A DNA stretch of 64,000 nt from contig CALUXS010000002.1 of assembly GCA_944324805.1 (NCBI GenBank), positions 124,001 through 188,000 on the forward strand. The letters run 5' to 3'. Below the pieces are notes generated by a model. It did no database searches, was not told the DNA's origin, and saw nothing but the letters and a program-made list of their open reading frames with translations. This document shows positions 26,751 to 36,874 of the stretch, piece by piece. The position numbers and the translations under genes are program-made. The DNA comes from an uncultured Acholeplasmatales bacterium (GTDB taxonomy: Bacteria; Bacillota_I; Bacilli_A; Acholeplasmatales; Anaeroplasmataceae). Numbering within the stretch: position 1 is the stretch's first letter; every line of letters starts with the position of its first letter.

Positions 26751-27120
26751 TTTATCTTCAGCGTAATTAAATTTTATGTTCATTTAATTATTATTATGTT
26801 AGTATTTTGGAATATAATTAATAATTAGGTATATTTACTATTTTATTTGATGAACATATGGCTTTAAATTATTTACAAAGATAGTTAACATAAGTATTAA
26901 ATTTATCAATAGGTCTATGTTTATAATTCTAAAATTTATACTTCATGCAACATCAAATATGATAGTTTATAGTAATATGTACTGATGTTAGTATATAACT
27001 GATACTATGGCACTAAAATACGATTTGTATAATGAAGTCAATTTACTGAATAATGCATTGTTGCTTTACTCATCTATGTATGAAATTCAAGTCATATGAG
27101 GTCCAATTTAATTTATATTT
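26751..27120. other. gap between convergent genes, nothing recognised
   Basis: This very AT-rich stretch lies between the AbiH gene and the opposite-strand DUF2971 gene. No clear terminator or small gene was found. Confidence 0.5.
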
Positions 27121-28221
27121 TTAAGAGGGCTTATTATTTACTTTTGCGTTACTAGATTTTTTTGTGTATTTTTTCCTCGTTAATGAATATTTTATATTTT
27201 TTGGATTCTCATACATTTTAAATATCTCAATGTTTTGTTCAGATGCATACTTAACTAAGATATCTTCGTAAAATTTACTAATTTTGCATCCTAAATAGAT
27301 TGCCTTTGGTTTTACTGTGATAAAGTTTTCATTATTTAATCTAAATAATTGAAGTCGCCATTCTTTTTCATAAGACCAACATTTGTGTTTGTGGATATTA
27401 ATTTTATATTGTGCAAAATCATCACTTAATTGAAATACATTTTCAACACCTACATTTTTTAATGTTTGAATGATAGTATTCTCAAAGATATAGTTCGTAG
27501 CATCGTATCTTTTGTTTGTATATAAAATTGGTAATAGCATAATTTGCTTCCAATTTGGGCAAGTTTGATATGATTGATTGTTAGTACAAGGCATACAATT
27601 TGTCTTTAATTTTTCAGTTTCGTATTCTATTACAAATCCCTTATGATTATCAGCATAATGTGACCACATTAAAATATTGTTGTATGTTTCAGATAGACAA
27701 GCTAGTGGTTGATTGTTTTGATAATAATTTTTATAATTTTCTAAGATGTTAGGAGTTAGGTTTTTTATAAAGTTTTTAATATTATCTATTGATTCTTCTG
27801 AAATATTAGAAAACACATCTTTTATATTTTTATTTTTAAAATTGTTTATTATCTGTTGGGCTGTTTCTTTATTAATGTTTACTGGTCTCGTATTTAAATG
27901 ACTTTCATCAATAACAACTTTATGTAGATTTTCAATATTTTTATAATCAAATATATCTTGTACTTGATTTAGAATCTTATCTATATCGCAGTATATTAAG
28001 CAGTCGTAAGGATCATTAAAATTACTTGCTATGTTGAAATATATTTTGTTTTCTCTAAATGCTTCGATAGATTGTTCGTTACAACTTCTATAGCGAAATA
28101 ATGATTTTGGTTTATTTTCATTTATGTAGATTAATAATTCGTTTATGTTCTTTATATTATCTTTATTTATGTCTTTTATTGTATTATTTAACAATTGCTC
28201 GTATTTTATTTTGTTTATCAT
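27121..28221 (-). CDS. DUF2971-family protein
   Basis: This 366-residue protein has the DUF2971 signatures KSLFRYRSCNEQSIEAFREN, FNDPYDCLIYCD, LACLSETYNNILMWSHYA and KGFVIEYE. These are followed by ILYTNKRYD and WSYEKEWRL. Members occur often in defence islands and phage-related loci; the biochemical function is unknown. It is the only gene on the minus strand of the island and has its own promoter. The C-terminus is Lys- and Ser-rich and probably disordered. Confidence 0.82.
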   Translation of the reverse strand: MINKIKYEQLLNNTIKDINKDNIKNINELLIYINENKPKSLFRYRSCNEQSIEAFRENKIYFNIASNFNDPYDCLIYCDIDKILNQVQDIFDYKNIENLHKVVIDESHLNTRPVNINKETAQQIINNFKNKNIKDVFSNISEESIDNIKNFIKNLTPNILENYKNYYQNNQPLACLSETYNNILMWSHYADNHKGFVIEYETEKLKTNCMPCTNNQSYQTCPNWKQIMLLPILYTNKRYDATNYIFENTIIQTLKNVGVENVFQLSDDFAQYKINIHKHKCWSYEKEWRLQLFRLNNENFITVKPKAIYLGCKISKFYEDILVKYASEQNIEIFKMYENPKNIKYSLTRKKYTKKSSNAKVNNKPS

Positions 28222-28263
28222 ATTAACACCCTATTTATTAAATTTAAGTTTTTTCCTTAAACT

Positions 28264-28292
28264 ATTATATCACTACTATTTTATATTGTAAA
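28264..28292 (-). promoter_or_regulatory. promoter of the DUF2971 gene
   Basis: On the minus strand TTTACA (28287-28292) and TATAAT (28264-28269) have a 17-base spacer, about 40 bases before the ATG. Confidence 0.75.
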
Positions 28293-28466
28293 AGACACAT
28301 TGCTTTTGATTTTACAGTAACTGAAAAAAGATTGTTGTCTTCTTAAAAAGTATATTCAACTTAAGGTAAGGTCATATGAATAGAATTTTTGATTAATAAA
28401 CTATGTATAAATTTTTTATTGTAATGAAATGAAATTTAATAATTCTATGAAATAAATGTTATAATA

Positions 28467-28565
28467 ATGGTAAAGTTTGAAGATAAGAAAAAATATGAAT
28501 TTGATGCAAATGGTAATGTGGTAAAAAGGTATTTTTTGTTGTATAATTTGATTGTTAAAAGTTAG
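28467..28565 (+). other. 32-codon ORF, probable gene remnant
   Basis: The short frame MVKFEDKKKYEFDANGNVV continues with KRYFLLYNLIVKS and ends 8 bases before the next ATG. The YEFDANGNVV stretch looks like the start of a larger domain. There is no ribosome site of note. Confidence 0.25.
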
Positions 28566-28573
28566 GTGATATC

Positions 28574-29185
28574 ATGGCAAGAAATTTTCCAACTCAGGAC
28601 GAAATTGCTGCAAAAAATATTTGTTGTAAGTTTTTAAATTACGATGCAAATTCGTTAGTTATTTCTGATTCCCCAGACTTACAAGATAGTAAAAATAATG
28701 TTGGTGTCGAAGTTCGAAATGTAATGAATAAAATTGATGGTAAAAATAATGCTTTTGTGCAAGCTAATTACAACAGTCAAAAAAAAATTAAAGAAAAAAA
28801 CGATGCATTAGAAAATATGCATATTAAAGGGGAAAACATAGATTTAGGTTTTATTCATATATTTGTTGATGCTAGAGTAAATAATGTAAAGCTTTTTTAT
28901 CAAAATCACATTGATGAATTTGTTATTGCGTATGAAGATAAGTTAAACAAGCTTAATAGTGGAAATTATCAAACTTATAGAGAAAATAATCTATTTCTTT
29001 TTTGCGATAATTTTAATGAATGTGAAATAAATCAAGCTATTAGTACACTAGCAAATAACAAAAAATGTAAAAAATATTCTTCGCTTTCCAACCAATTTAA
29101 TTATATTTATGCATATGCATTTGAATATATTTATGTTATTGATTCTGACTTTAATGTCAAACAAAAAATTAATCACACGATTTAA
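28574..29185 (+). CDS. hypothetical protein with possible nuclease motif
   Basis: This 203-residue soluble protein is not recognised. Early in the protein, SPDLQDSKNNVGVEV resembles the D...ExE core of PD-(D/E)XK enzymes seen in some restriction proteins, followed by a Lys-rich segment (NSQKKIKEKNDALE). The C-terminal half has alternating strands (NLFLFCDNF, YIYAYAFEYIYVI). The AGGTGAT site fits the ATG. It is the last gene of the first island module. Confidence 0.55.
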   Translation: MARNFPTQDEIAAKNICCKFLNYDANSLVISDSPDLQDSKNNVGVEVRNVMNKIDGKNNAFVQANYNSQKKIKEKNDALENMHIKGENIDLGFIHIFVDARVNNVKLFYQNHIDEFVIAYEDKLNKLNSGNYQTYRENNLFLFCDNFNECEINQAISTLANNKKCKKYSSLSNQFNYIYAYAFEYIYVIDSDFNVKQKINHTI

Positions 29186-29630
29186 CTTCTTTATAGGTCA
29201 GATATTTGAGGAGCTAATAGTACTTTCCTCCATCTTAAAACATATTAGATTAAATTTTTGAAACTTTGAAGATATATAAAATTGGAGTAGAAATATTCCT
29301 TTATTATAACAAAGTATTATCTTAGGTATTTTTGAGATATTTTTTATTGAATCTATGATTACTTTAAACACTGATATTTCAATAATCATAGATTTAAATA
29401 TAGTATTGATTCCCAGTATTTTAAATTAAATTTTACAGATAATATTTTGTGTTACAATAAATAATAGCTAAAAGATAAAATAGTGTTTAAAAAATATTTA
29501 TTTTTAATTAGACGATATAATAGTACGCGTGAACATATTTTTTTAAACTAACAAAATCTCAATTTGGGGACAAGAATATGTTCGTTTATCACACTGTGAC
29601 GTTATCCTAAATGTTCAAATATAATTCCCA
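29186..29630. other. gap with 12-bp inverted repeat
   Basis: No gene is recognised. A perfect 12-bp inverted repeat (29350-29361 with 29383-29394) encloses 21 bases. A second, 9-bp inverted repeat pairs 29531-29539 with 29574-29582. Confidence 0.5.
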
Positions 29631-29843
29631 CATATTGAGTCTATCACATTACTAGATTTAAAGAAGTGATTTTAAAAGTCGAAAAAACAGCGCCATTCCT
29701 AGATAATTTCTGGTTTTGGCTCTTTTTTATAGAATGAATATTTTTACCTTAAAAATGATAACATTGTCCGTGCATACCCCATAAAATGACTAGATAAATG
29801 GCTCAAACCATGTCCGTGGAAACATATAATGACTAGATGGAAA
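29631..29843 (+). repeat. att-like copy 2 with about 205-bp module-boundary repeat
   Basis: The first codons read HIESITLLDLKK and a stop, a variant of the RlmD C-terminus. The following about 180 bases recur at 43228-43405 at high identity. They hold a hairpin ending in T6 and two direct copies of TGTCCGTG followed by AATGACTAGAT. A third AATGACTAGAT lies at about 29886. The block separates module 1 from module 2. Confidence 0.75.
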
Positions 29844-29998
29844 ATTCCTTGTTTTTTTCAACTTTCATATATGTAGAACTAAAAAAATGACTAGATCGGA
29901 TTGTTTATAAGTTATGATAAGAATATTTATATCTTTTGGGGCGATTTGTGATATAATAAAAATAATGTTGATGTCGTTTTTTAGGGAGACATGTTATT

Positions 29999-30850
29999 AT
30001 GATAAGACTACAAGATTTTTTAGATATTGCTGATCTAGAATTAAATAAATATAAAATTCATTTTGCAAGAGGTGGAGGAAGACCAGAAGAGGCTAAAGAA
30101 GTATTCTATGCTGATGAGTTCCAATCATAGCAAGAATGCCAAACTCAAAAGAATTTTGAACGTGAATATGTAATCTCTTTGATTTGGGTTGAAAAGAATA
30201 AATGGTTATATGCAGGTGTGTATGAAGTTGATCATAGTGTAAAACCAGAACCAATTGAGAATCCTGAATATAACTGGAAAGGTTGGAAGTATAAAACAAT
30301 AAAGACAAATGTTCAAGAAGATATGATTGGTCGTGTTGTATTTTATTATGAGAAAAACTTTAGAGCTTCATATCCATGTTTAGAACTTGAACCTAGTAAT
30401 GCTATAGAGCCTCGAAATATGGAAATATGCAAGATTTACGAAGAAAGATTAGCAATCGATGATTTTGAAGGTTTTGATGAAGTAAATATTAGTTATGATA
30501 TTTTAAAAGTCATAGTCAATAAGAAGATTAAATCTTGGCATAATGCTTTATCAAAAGTTAAAGGTATATATTTAATAGTAGATACAATAACTGGTAAGCA
30601 ATATGTTGGTAGTGCATATGGTGAAAATTGTATTTTTAGTAGATGGGAATCGTATGTAAATACAGGTCACGGTGGAAATATTGAACTAAAGAAACTATTA
30701 GAAGAAAATGGTTTTGAGTATGTCAAAAACTTTAAATATTCAATCCTCGAAATATGTAATATGAATATTGGTGAAATTTATATCATAGAAAGAGAAACTC
30801 ATTGGAAAAATGTACTTATGACGAGAGAGTTTGGATTGAATTCCAACTAA
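29999..30850 (+). pseudogene. GIY-YIG nuclease protein interrupted by an in-frame amber stop
   Basis: ATG at 29999 opens a frame that hits TAG at 30128-30130 and then continues open to 30850. Around the stop it reads FQS-stop-QECQTQKNFERE. Relatives of this family have Trp in an EWQ motif there, so TGG to TAG is the likely change. The C-terminal half has a GIY-YIG nuclease domain: KGIYLIVDTITGKQYVGSA, IFSRWESYVNTGHGGN and IIERETHWKNVL. The intact protein would be 283 residues. The rest of the frame is undamaged, so the mutation is recent or is read through. Confidence 0.7.
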
Positions 30851-30983
30851 TGAGTCAAAATATTATAATATGATTTGTAAAATTTATATTGTGATTGAGA
30901 AAAAATGTATAATTTATCACAAATCTAAAATGTAAATAAAATTTTTTTAGAAAACATTATCACTATATGAATTGGAGCCAGTT

Positions 30984-31331
30984 ATGAATAAGCAGGAAGA
31001 GATTGTGATATCAAATATTGCGGCTTTAGATAATGTCGTATTTTGGCATCACATTAGACAAAGAGAAATTGGTGAGTTTTACATAAATGGCTATATAAAT
31101 CACTATCCAGACTTTGTAATATATACTACTATGGGGAATATTATTCTAATTGAGTTCAAAGGTGAAGACAGAAAAAATGAAAATAGTAAGTTAAAATTAA
31201 AACTAGGTAAAAAATGGTCTGACTTGTCAGGGGTAAAGTATAGTTATTTTATGGTTTTTATCGATAATGCATTAAAGGAAGATGGAGCATATAATTTATC
31301 TGATTGTATTGATATTGTAAAAAGTTTATAA
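30984..31331 (+). CDS. nuclease-like C-terminal fragment of a restriction subunit
   Basis: This 115-residue protein has YPDFVIYTTMGNIILIEFKG, the PD...ExK core found at the C-terminus of type III or DEAD/DEAH-type restriction subunits, followed by KLKLGKKWSDLSG and a YFMVF strand. The helicase part is missing, so it is a fragment or a free-standing nuclease. The ATG at 30984 has GGAG 7 bases before it. A strong terminator follows. Confidence 0.6.
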   Translation: MNKQEEIVISNIAALDNVVFWHHIRQREIGEFYINGYINHYPDFVIYTTMGNIILIEFKGEDRKNENSKLKLKLGKKWSDLSGVKYSYFMVFIDNALKEDGAYNLSDCIDIVKSL

Positions 31332-31336
31332 CAATT

Positions 31337-31371
31337 AAAAAAGGAGCAAAATTTAAAATTGTTCCTTTTTT
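31337..31371 (+). terminator. intrinsic terminator
   Basis: GGAGCAA pairs with TTGTTCC, extended by A6 and T6, with a 9-base loop. Confidence 0.85.
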
Positions 31372-31480
31372 AATGTTAATATGTAATGTAAAATTATATA
31401 AAATATGATATAATTTGTTTGATTTTGTATATATTTGATTCTATATTGGTCTTATAAAAAGTGTAATATTGTTTAAAGAA

Positions 31481-32269
31481 ATGGTTGATAGTATGAAGAC
31501 ATTAGATAAGGAAAGTGAGTTATTAAGTAGATTTAGAGCAATACCACGCTCAAATATTAAGTATGTTGGCAGTTTTTTTTCATGTTTAAGAATTGAGATA
31601 GTAACACGCTCTATATTATTTAGAAAGTCATGGGGTGATTCATCAGCTAAAAACACATTACCACCAGATTATCATAATGATAAGCATCATATAATGATGG
31701 AAATGATGCGTGTTGATGACTGTGTTGGAAAAGTAGATAATGAACATATACCAAATTCTTTCGAAAAAGAAACTAGAAATTTAAAAGAAACGCTAGGGAA
31801 CGATTATAAGAAAATAAGAGAAGATGTTAGTATATATTTTATACCAAATAGCAATATTTCCAATATATTTACATATGAGGGTTATATGAACAATTTTAGA
31901 CGTACCATTCTAAAACATTCTGCTAAGATTGATAACTATAAGAAGAATTATCCAAAATGTAAGAAAGTAATTTTTTTCATATCAGATGAATCTAATGAGT
32001 TTTGTGAAGTATATAGTTTAGCCGATAAAGAGAAATTAGAACAGGGTGCAAAAGGTATTAAGGTTAATTGGCATATCCCGTATTTGGATAATAAATTTAT
32101 TGATATAATTAATGAATGTAAATGTGATTATATTATTTGGTTTCAACATTATAAGAACTTCAAAAGAAGAAAAAGATTATTAGTTCCTAGGGCATTAATA
32201 ATTGATGTCAAAAACTTTAAGACAAAGGGTATTGATTATAATGATGAGTTAATGGTAAAAGTAAAATAA
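31481..32269 (+). CDS. hypothetical protein
   Basis: This protein of about 262 residues is not recognised. It is basic, with conserved-looking blocks IPRSNIKYVGSFFSCLRIE, HHIMMEMMRVDDCVGK, KKVIFFISDESNEF and CDYIIWFQHYKNFKRRKRLL. The alternating strand and helix pattern near the end suggests a Rossmann-like or nuclease fold. No ribosome site is seen, so the start is uncertain (TTG 31469, ATG 31481 or ATG 31493). Confidence 0.5.
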   Translation: MVDSMKTLDKESELLSRFRAIPRSNIKYVGSFFSCLRIEIVTRSILFRKSWGDSSAKNTLPPDYHNDKHHIMMEMMRVDDCVGKVDNEHIPNSFEKETRNLKETLGNDYKKIREDVSIYFIPNSNISNIFTYEGYMNNFRRTILKHSAKIDNYKKNYPKCKKVIFFISDESNEFCEVYSLADKEKLEQGAKGIKVNWHIPYLDNKFIDIINECKCDYIIWFQHYKNFKRRKRLLVPRALIIDVKNFKTKGIDYNDELMVKVK

Positions 32270-32645
32270 TAATCTACAATTATTAATGGTGTAAAAATAT
32301 TTTTAAATATGTTACTACGTTTCCAGTTAAAGTGATATTTTGAGATGATTATGTTTAATATGTTCACCATACAATATATCTTTATAAAGATGAAAATATT
32401 ATTCGTTGTATTCATATTTTGGTATATTTTAATCTACTATAATTCTTAAATTATTTTATCTATAGTAAACAAAAACATTAGTTATAACAACTTAATACTA
32501 AATTGCTAAAGAGAGTAAAAAAAATCTAGAATGAACAAGGACATTTTTAGTTATAGATAGATTTTTATTTAATTTGGTTAAACGCAAAATATTATTAAAA
32601 AGCTCAAAGTAATTTAAAATAGAAATGAAAATAGGGGGGATGTTT
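32270..32645. other. gap upstream of the STAND gene
   Basis: About 375 AT-rich bases with no recognised gene. The strong G-rich ribosome site of the next gene lies at 32633-32639. Confidence 0.5.
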
Positions 32646-35600
32646 ATGATTACATGGAATGAATTTGATATGTATAATTCTAATGTAAAAAAATCGTTTG
32701 AAGATATGACAAGATTGATTTTTAAAAAAAAATATATAGGAGATATTACCTATAATTTATTGATTAATCATAATAATCCCGGAATTGAAACTGAGCCTAT
32801 TTCAATTGCAGGTGTTTTAACAGGATTTCAATCTAAACATTTTTCAAATAAAGTTGACTATTCGGATATAAAATCATCAATTGAGATGACAATAAAAAAT
32901 TATCCTTTAGTGAAAAAGATAGTATTATTTTGCAATAAAAAAATAAGTACGGATACTATTTTATATAACAATAATATTTCAATACCAGCCTCAAAAAATA
33001 ATATTGTAATTGATTTATTTACTGATGAAAATATTTTAGATTATGTATCAATATCTTGTAAAGAAATTATACCTATATTTTTTAATGGTAAATATTTGAG
33101 TATGAAACAAATGATCGAATTAAATAATAATAAACTTCAATCTATTAATAAGAAATATTTTAAAGAAAATCATATTGTACTAGAAATTGAGGATAAGATA
33201 AATAAATTTTTATTAAGTGAATTGCATATTAATGAGATTAAAAAAGGTATTGACACATTGTGTTCTAATATCTCGAAAGAAATTGATTGTAAAAATTATC
33301 CATTTTTGAGTGAAAAAGAAAAGTATTTGTTGAAAAGATTCAAATCTAGTAAAGATGAATTAATGAAAATTTTAAAAATAGATGACATAAATAATTCTTT
33401 AAAGTGGCATGAATTTGGTATTAGATTAGATGATGTATGTAGTAAGATTTCTATATTATCTGATGAGTTTGATATTTTGTATGATAAGTCAAATGAATCA
33501 TATGAATCATATGAAGAAATAAGTAGGTTACTTAATGAATGTAAAAATCATTGCTTAATATTTTTGAATGATTTTAAAGTAAATTTTAAGTATTTTGAAA
33601 AGAAAATAATGATTTTAGAAGGGGCAGCAGGAACAGGCAAGACGCATTTATTATCAAGAATTGTTGATAGTTATTGTGATAATAATTATGTTATGTTTTT
33701 TTTGGGTAACAAGATTATTGGTAATGAAAACCCATCAGATAGTATGGTGTCAAATTTAGGTCTAAATGGCATTTCTTTTATAGATTTACTTGAATCATAT
33801 GATTCATTAGCAGCTTCTACAGGTGAAAAAATAATAATTGTATTTGATGCATTGAATGAAGTTTATTCTTATAGAGATTGGAAGAATTATTTACCTATTT
33901 TATTTTCAAAAATTGAAAAATTAGAAAATGTAAAGTGTATTTTCAGCATAAGAAACACATATTTAAATTCGATATTTGATGATGGAATATTAGAAAAAAT
34001 GGATAATAATTATCGTTATTGTATACTTAAACATTATGGTTTTTTATTCAATAATTATGCCATAAAAGAATTTATGAAATTCTATGCTATTGATTATACT
34101 AGTTCTATAGGAAATGTATGGATGACTAATCCATTATATTTGAAAATTTTTTGTGAGATTAATAAAGGAAAAAGTTTTAAAGATATGGAAAAAAATCCAT
34201 ATAAAGTGTTTATGAAGTTTGTTGAGGTTGAAGAAAAGAAAATAAGAGAAAATAAAGATTTAGATGTAAATATAAAAAGTTATACTAATATAGTTGATTC
34301 TTTTTCAAAAAAATTAGTTGAAAAGAATACCTATTATATGGATTCTTTTGAATTGTATAAGATGTTTTCATATGATACTGAACTTGAAATAGTTGTAAAA
34401 GAGTTAGTTAAAGGTGAAGTTTTATTGGCAAAAATTTTTAATGAAAAGGAAGTAGTAGAATTTTGTTATGAAAAAATATATGATTTTGCATTTTCTAAAT
34501 GTATATTGGAAAATTGTCAATGCTATCACGATTTAATACGCAATATAAAAAAAATATCTACTACTAATAATGATGATACATTAGTTAATCCTAAATTATT
34601 TGGAATTTTATCTATATTGTTTAGTGAATGCCGACAAAAATATTCTAAGGATTTATTGAGAATATTATTAAGAAGTAAAATTACAAAGAAATATTATGCA
34701 TCACTTATCGATTCATATTTTGAGTCTTTTAGTTTAAATCCTAGTATTGTTGATAAAAAAATATTTACAAAATTGATGTTCAATTCCCAATATGGTTCTT
34801 TTTCGCGTTGTTTAGATATTATTCTTTATAACTTTAAATATATTAATAATTTTGATTTTTTTATTTTTGATTATTTATTTTCATTAGAATGTAATAAATT
34901 AGATTTGTTATGGACAATTAATATTAACAAAGAATATCAAGCCGATACTATGTTGAAAGATTTTTTATTATATTGTGAACATGATTTGAATGCTAATAAA
35001 AATCGAATTCAAATTTTAATTTTCCTTTGTTGGACTCTTTCATCTAGTTGTAGAGAATTAAGGGATAGGGCAACCAAAATTATCAGTATTAATCTAATTA
35101 ATGATTATAAAGTAATGTTTGAATTGTTAAAAAAGTTTAAAAATATAAGTGATGTGTACATTAAAGAGAGAATTTATGCAGCTATTTACGGAGCAATTCT
35201 GAATTCAAATGATTCTAATAAATCATATGAATTTAATATGGTTGAATTTATAAAGAGAGAAGTTTTTAAAAAAATTAGTAAAAACATTGATATTCTTGTA
35301 CGTGATTATTGCTGTGGAATCGTTTATTTTATCTCAAATAAGTATGGATTACAAATAGAAGATTTTATATTTCCAATGTACAAAAGTAAAGTTAAACTTA
35401 AAAAAATAGGAATACAAAACATTAAAAAAATCTATTCAATTGGAGATAAAAATTATTCTAGCGGGTTAAAGTATATATTTAACTCAATGTATCCAGATAT
35501 ACATGTTCCTAGTAGTGGAAATATGTATGGTGATTTTGGAAGGTATGTTTTCCAAAGTAGGTTATCATATTTTGGAAAAGTAGTTAATGATGAATTTGTT

Positions 35601-36824
35601 CATTTAAATCAATGGGAAATTGAAATTGTTTTTTCAAATGCATACCAATATATAGTTAAAGGCTTGGGATATAGAGATTCATATTTTGAAGAATATGATA
35701 CTAGTATTAATCGTGAATATTATGGAAGAGGCTCCCGTCTAGTAGAGAGAATTGGTAAAAAGTATCAAAGGATAGCAATGAATAGAATGCTTGCTATTGT
35801 TTCGGAAGTATATGATTTTCAAGAGGTTTATTCTGACTTTCAAACATATAAATACAATGGTGCCTGGAGACCTTTTATGAGAGACATAGATCCTTCTATT
35901 TATATTTCAAAAAATAATAGGAATTTTGATTTGGGTTTTGAAATGTATAGTAATGAGTATGAAAATTGGGATATAAATGATAAGGAATGGTATAAAAAAA
36001 GTAATCCTTCACGCGAGTTTAATGAAAATTGCATCTTGGTTGACTCTTTAAAAAGAAATTGGGTTACATTGTTTACATCAAAAACAGCATATAGTAATAA
36101 AGATTATCGCGTGGAAAGACAAACGTATTGGAGAGAATTGAGCTGTTGCTTAATTTCAAATAATGATTTAGAAGATTTCATTAATGAAGTTAAAAACATT
36201 AGTTTTTATGGTAGATGGGCACATGCATCTGAAGGAAAGTCAACATACTCGATATATTTAAAGGAACATTATTCAGCTTTAGCTAGTAGATGTGAATATA
36301 AAAAAGATGAATTTGATTCGCTACATTTAAATGTAGGATATGAGAGGAAATTGGTTAAAACAATTGAATTTAAAGATAATATGTTTTTTGAAGAAGTGGA
36401 AAAAGAACAAAATGTTCCAAAATATGTTGATTCAAAAAAAATAATGGCATTACATAACAGTTATTCATGGGATAATGAATATGACTTTTCGTTGGATGAA
36501 ACTATACATGTTTGTTTGCCAATTAATTTAATTGTGACATTTTTTAATTTAGATATGAAGGAACCTGGAATTTGGTATCAAGATAAAAATGTAGTATGCG
36601 CTGACTTTTCTTTCGTAAAGAATTCTAATATTGATGGGTTATACATTAGAAAGGATTATTTAGACCAATTTTTAAAGCAAAACAATTACACAATTATTTG
36701 GATTTGTTTGGGCGAAAAGACACATTCAAATGGGCACATGGTAGATGGTTTTAATAAGATTAGTGGTTTAATATATTACAAAGATGCTAAGTTGACTGAA
36801 ATTGATATTTATGAAAATAATTAG
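32646..36824 (+). CDS. large STAND-type ATPase with N-terminal nuclease-like domain
   Basis: This 1392-residue protein starts with a PD-(D/E)XK-like region: FEDMTRLIFKKKY, then GIETEPISIAGVLTGFQSKH with the E...QxK core. A P-loop, ILEGAAGTGKTHLL, lies near residue 325. A Walker B motif, IIIVFDALNE, lies near 400 and a sensor-like FSIRNTYLNSI follows. The remaining 900 residues are a long helical repeat-like region without recognised domain. This architecture matches nuclease-STAND defence proteins of the Avs kind, where phage protein binding to the C-terminus activates the nuclease. The assignment to a particular Avs family was not tested. ATG 32646 is 6 bases after AGGGGGG; ATG 32640 is too close. 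An AbiH gene follows 50 bases later. Confidence 0.7.
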   Translation: MITWNEFDMYNSNVKKSFEDMTRLIFKKKYIGDITYNLLINHNNPGIETEPISIAGVLTGFQSKHFSNKVDYSDIKSSIEMTIKNYPLVKKIVLFCNKKISTDTILYNNNISIPASKNNIVIDLFTDENILDYVSISCKEIIPIFFNGKYLSMKQMIELNNNKLQSINKKYFKENHIVLEIEDKINKFLLSELHINEIKKGIDTLCSNISKEIDCKNYPFLSEKEKYLLKRFKSSKDELMKILKIDDINNSLKWHEFGIRLDDVCSKISILSDEFDILYDKSNESYESYEEISRLLNECKNHCLIFLNDFKVNFKYFEKKIMILEGAAGTGKTHLLSRIVDSYCDNNYVMFFLGNKIIGNENPSDSMVSNLGLNGISFIDLLESYDSLAASTGEKIIIVFDALNEVYSYRDWKNYLPILFSKIEKLENVKCIFSIRNTYLNSIFDDGILEKMDNNYRYCILKHYGFLFNNYAIKEFMKFYAIDYTSSIGNVWMTNPLYLKIFCEINKGKSFKDMEKNPYKVFMKFVEVEEKKIRENKDLDVNIKSYTNIVDSFSKKLVEKNTYYMDSFELYKMFSYDTELEIVVKELVKGEVLLAKIFNEKEVVEFCYEKIYDFAFSKCILENCQCYHDLIRNIKKISTTNNDDTLVNPKLFGILSILFSECRQKYSKDLLRILLRSKITKKYYASLIDSYFESFSLNPSIVDKKIFTKLMFNSQYGSFSRCLDIILYNFKYINNFDFFIFDYLFSLECNKLDLLWTININKEYQADTMLKDFLLYCEHDLNANKNRIQILIFLCWTLSSSCRELRDRATKIISINLINDYKVMFELLKKFKNISDVYIKERIYAAIYGAILNSNDSNKSYEFNMVEFIKREVFKKISKNIDILVRDYCCGIVYFISNKYGLQIEDFIFPMYKSKVKLKKIGIQNIKKIYSIGDKNYSSGLKYIFNSMYPDIHVPSSGNMYGDFGRYVFQSRLSYFGKVVNDEFVHLNQWEIEIVFSNAYQYIVKGLGYRDSYFEEYDTSINREYYGRGSRLVERIGKKYQRIAMNRMLAIVSEVYDFQEVYSDFQTYKYNGAWRPFMRDIDPSIYISKNNRNFDLGFEMYSNEYENWDINDKEWYKKSNPSREFNENCILVDSLKRNWVTLFTSKTAYSNKDYRVERQTYWRELSCCLISNNDLEDFINEVKNISFYGRWAHASEGKSTYSIYLKEHYSALASRCEYKKDEFDSLHLNVGYERKLVKTIEFKDNMFFEEVEKEQNVPKYVDSKKIMALHNSYSWDNEYDFSLDETIHVCLPINLIVTFFNLDMKEPGIWYQDKNVVCADFSFVKNSNIDGLYIRKDYLDQFLKQNNYTIIWICLGEKTHSNGHMVDGFNKISGLIYYKDAKLTEIDIYENN

Positions 36825-36874
36825 TAAATGTTTTATGTTATAAAAAGTTTTCCAAATAAGGGTGGCGAAAATTA

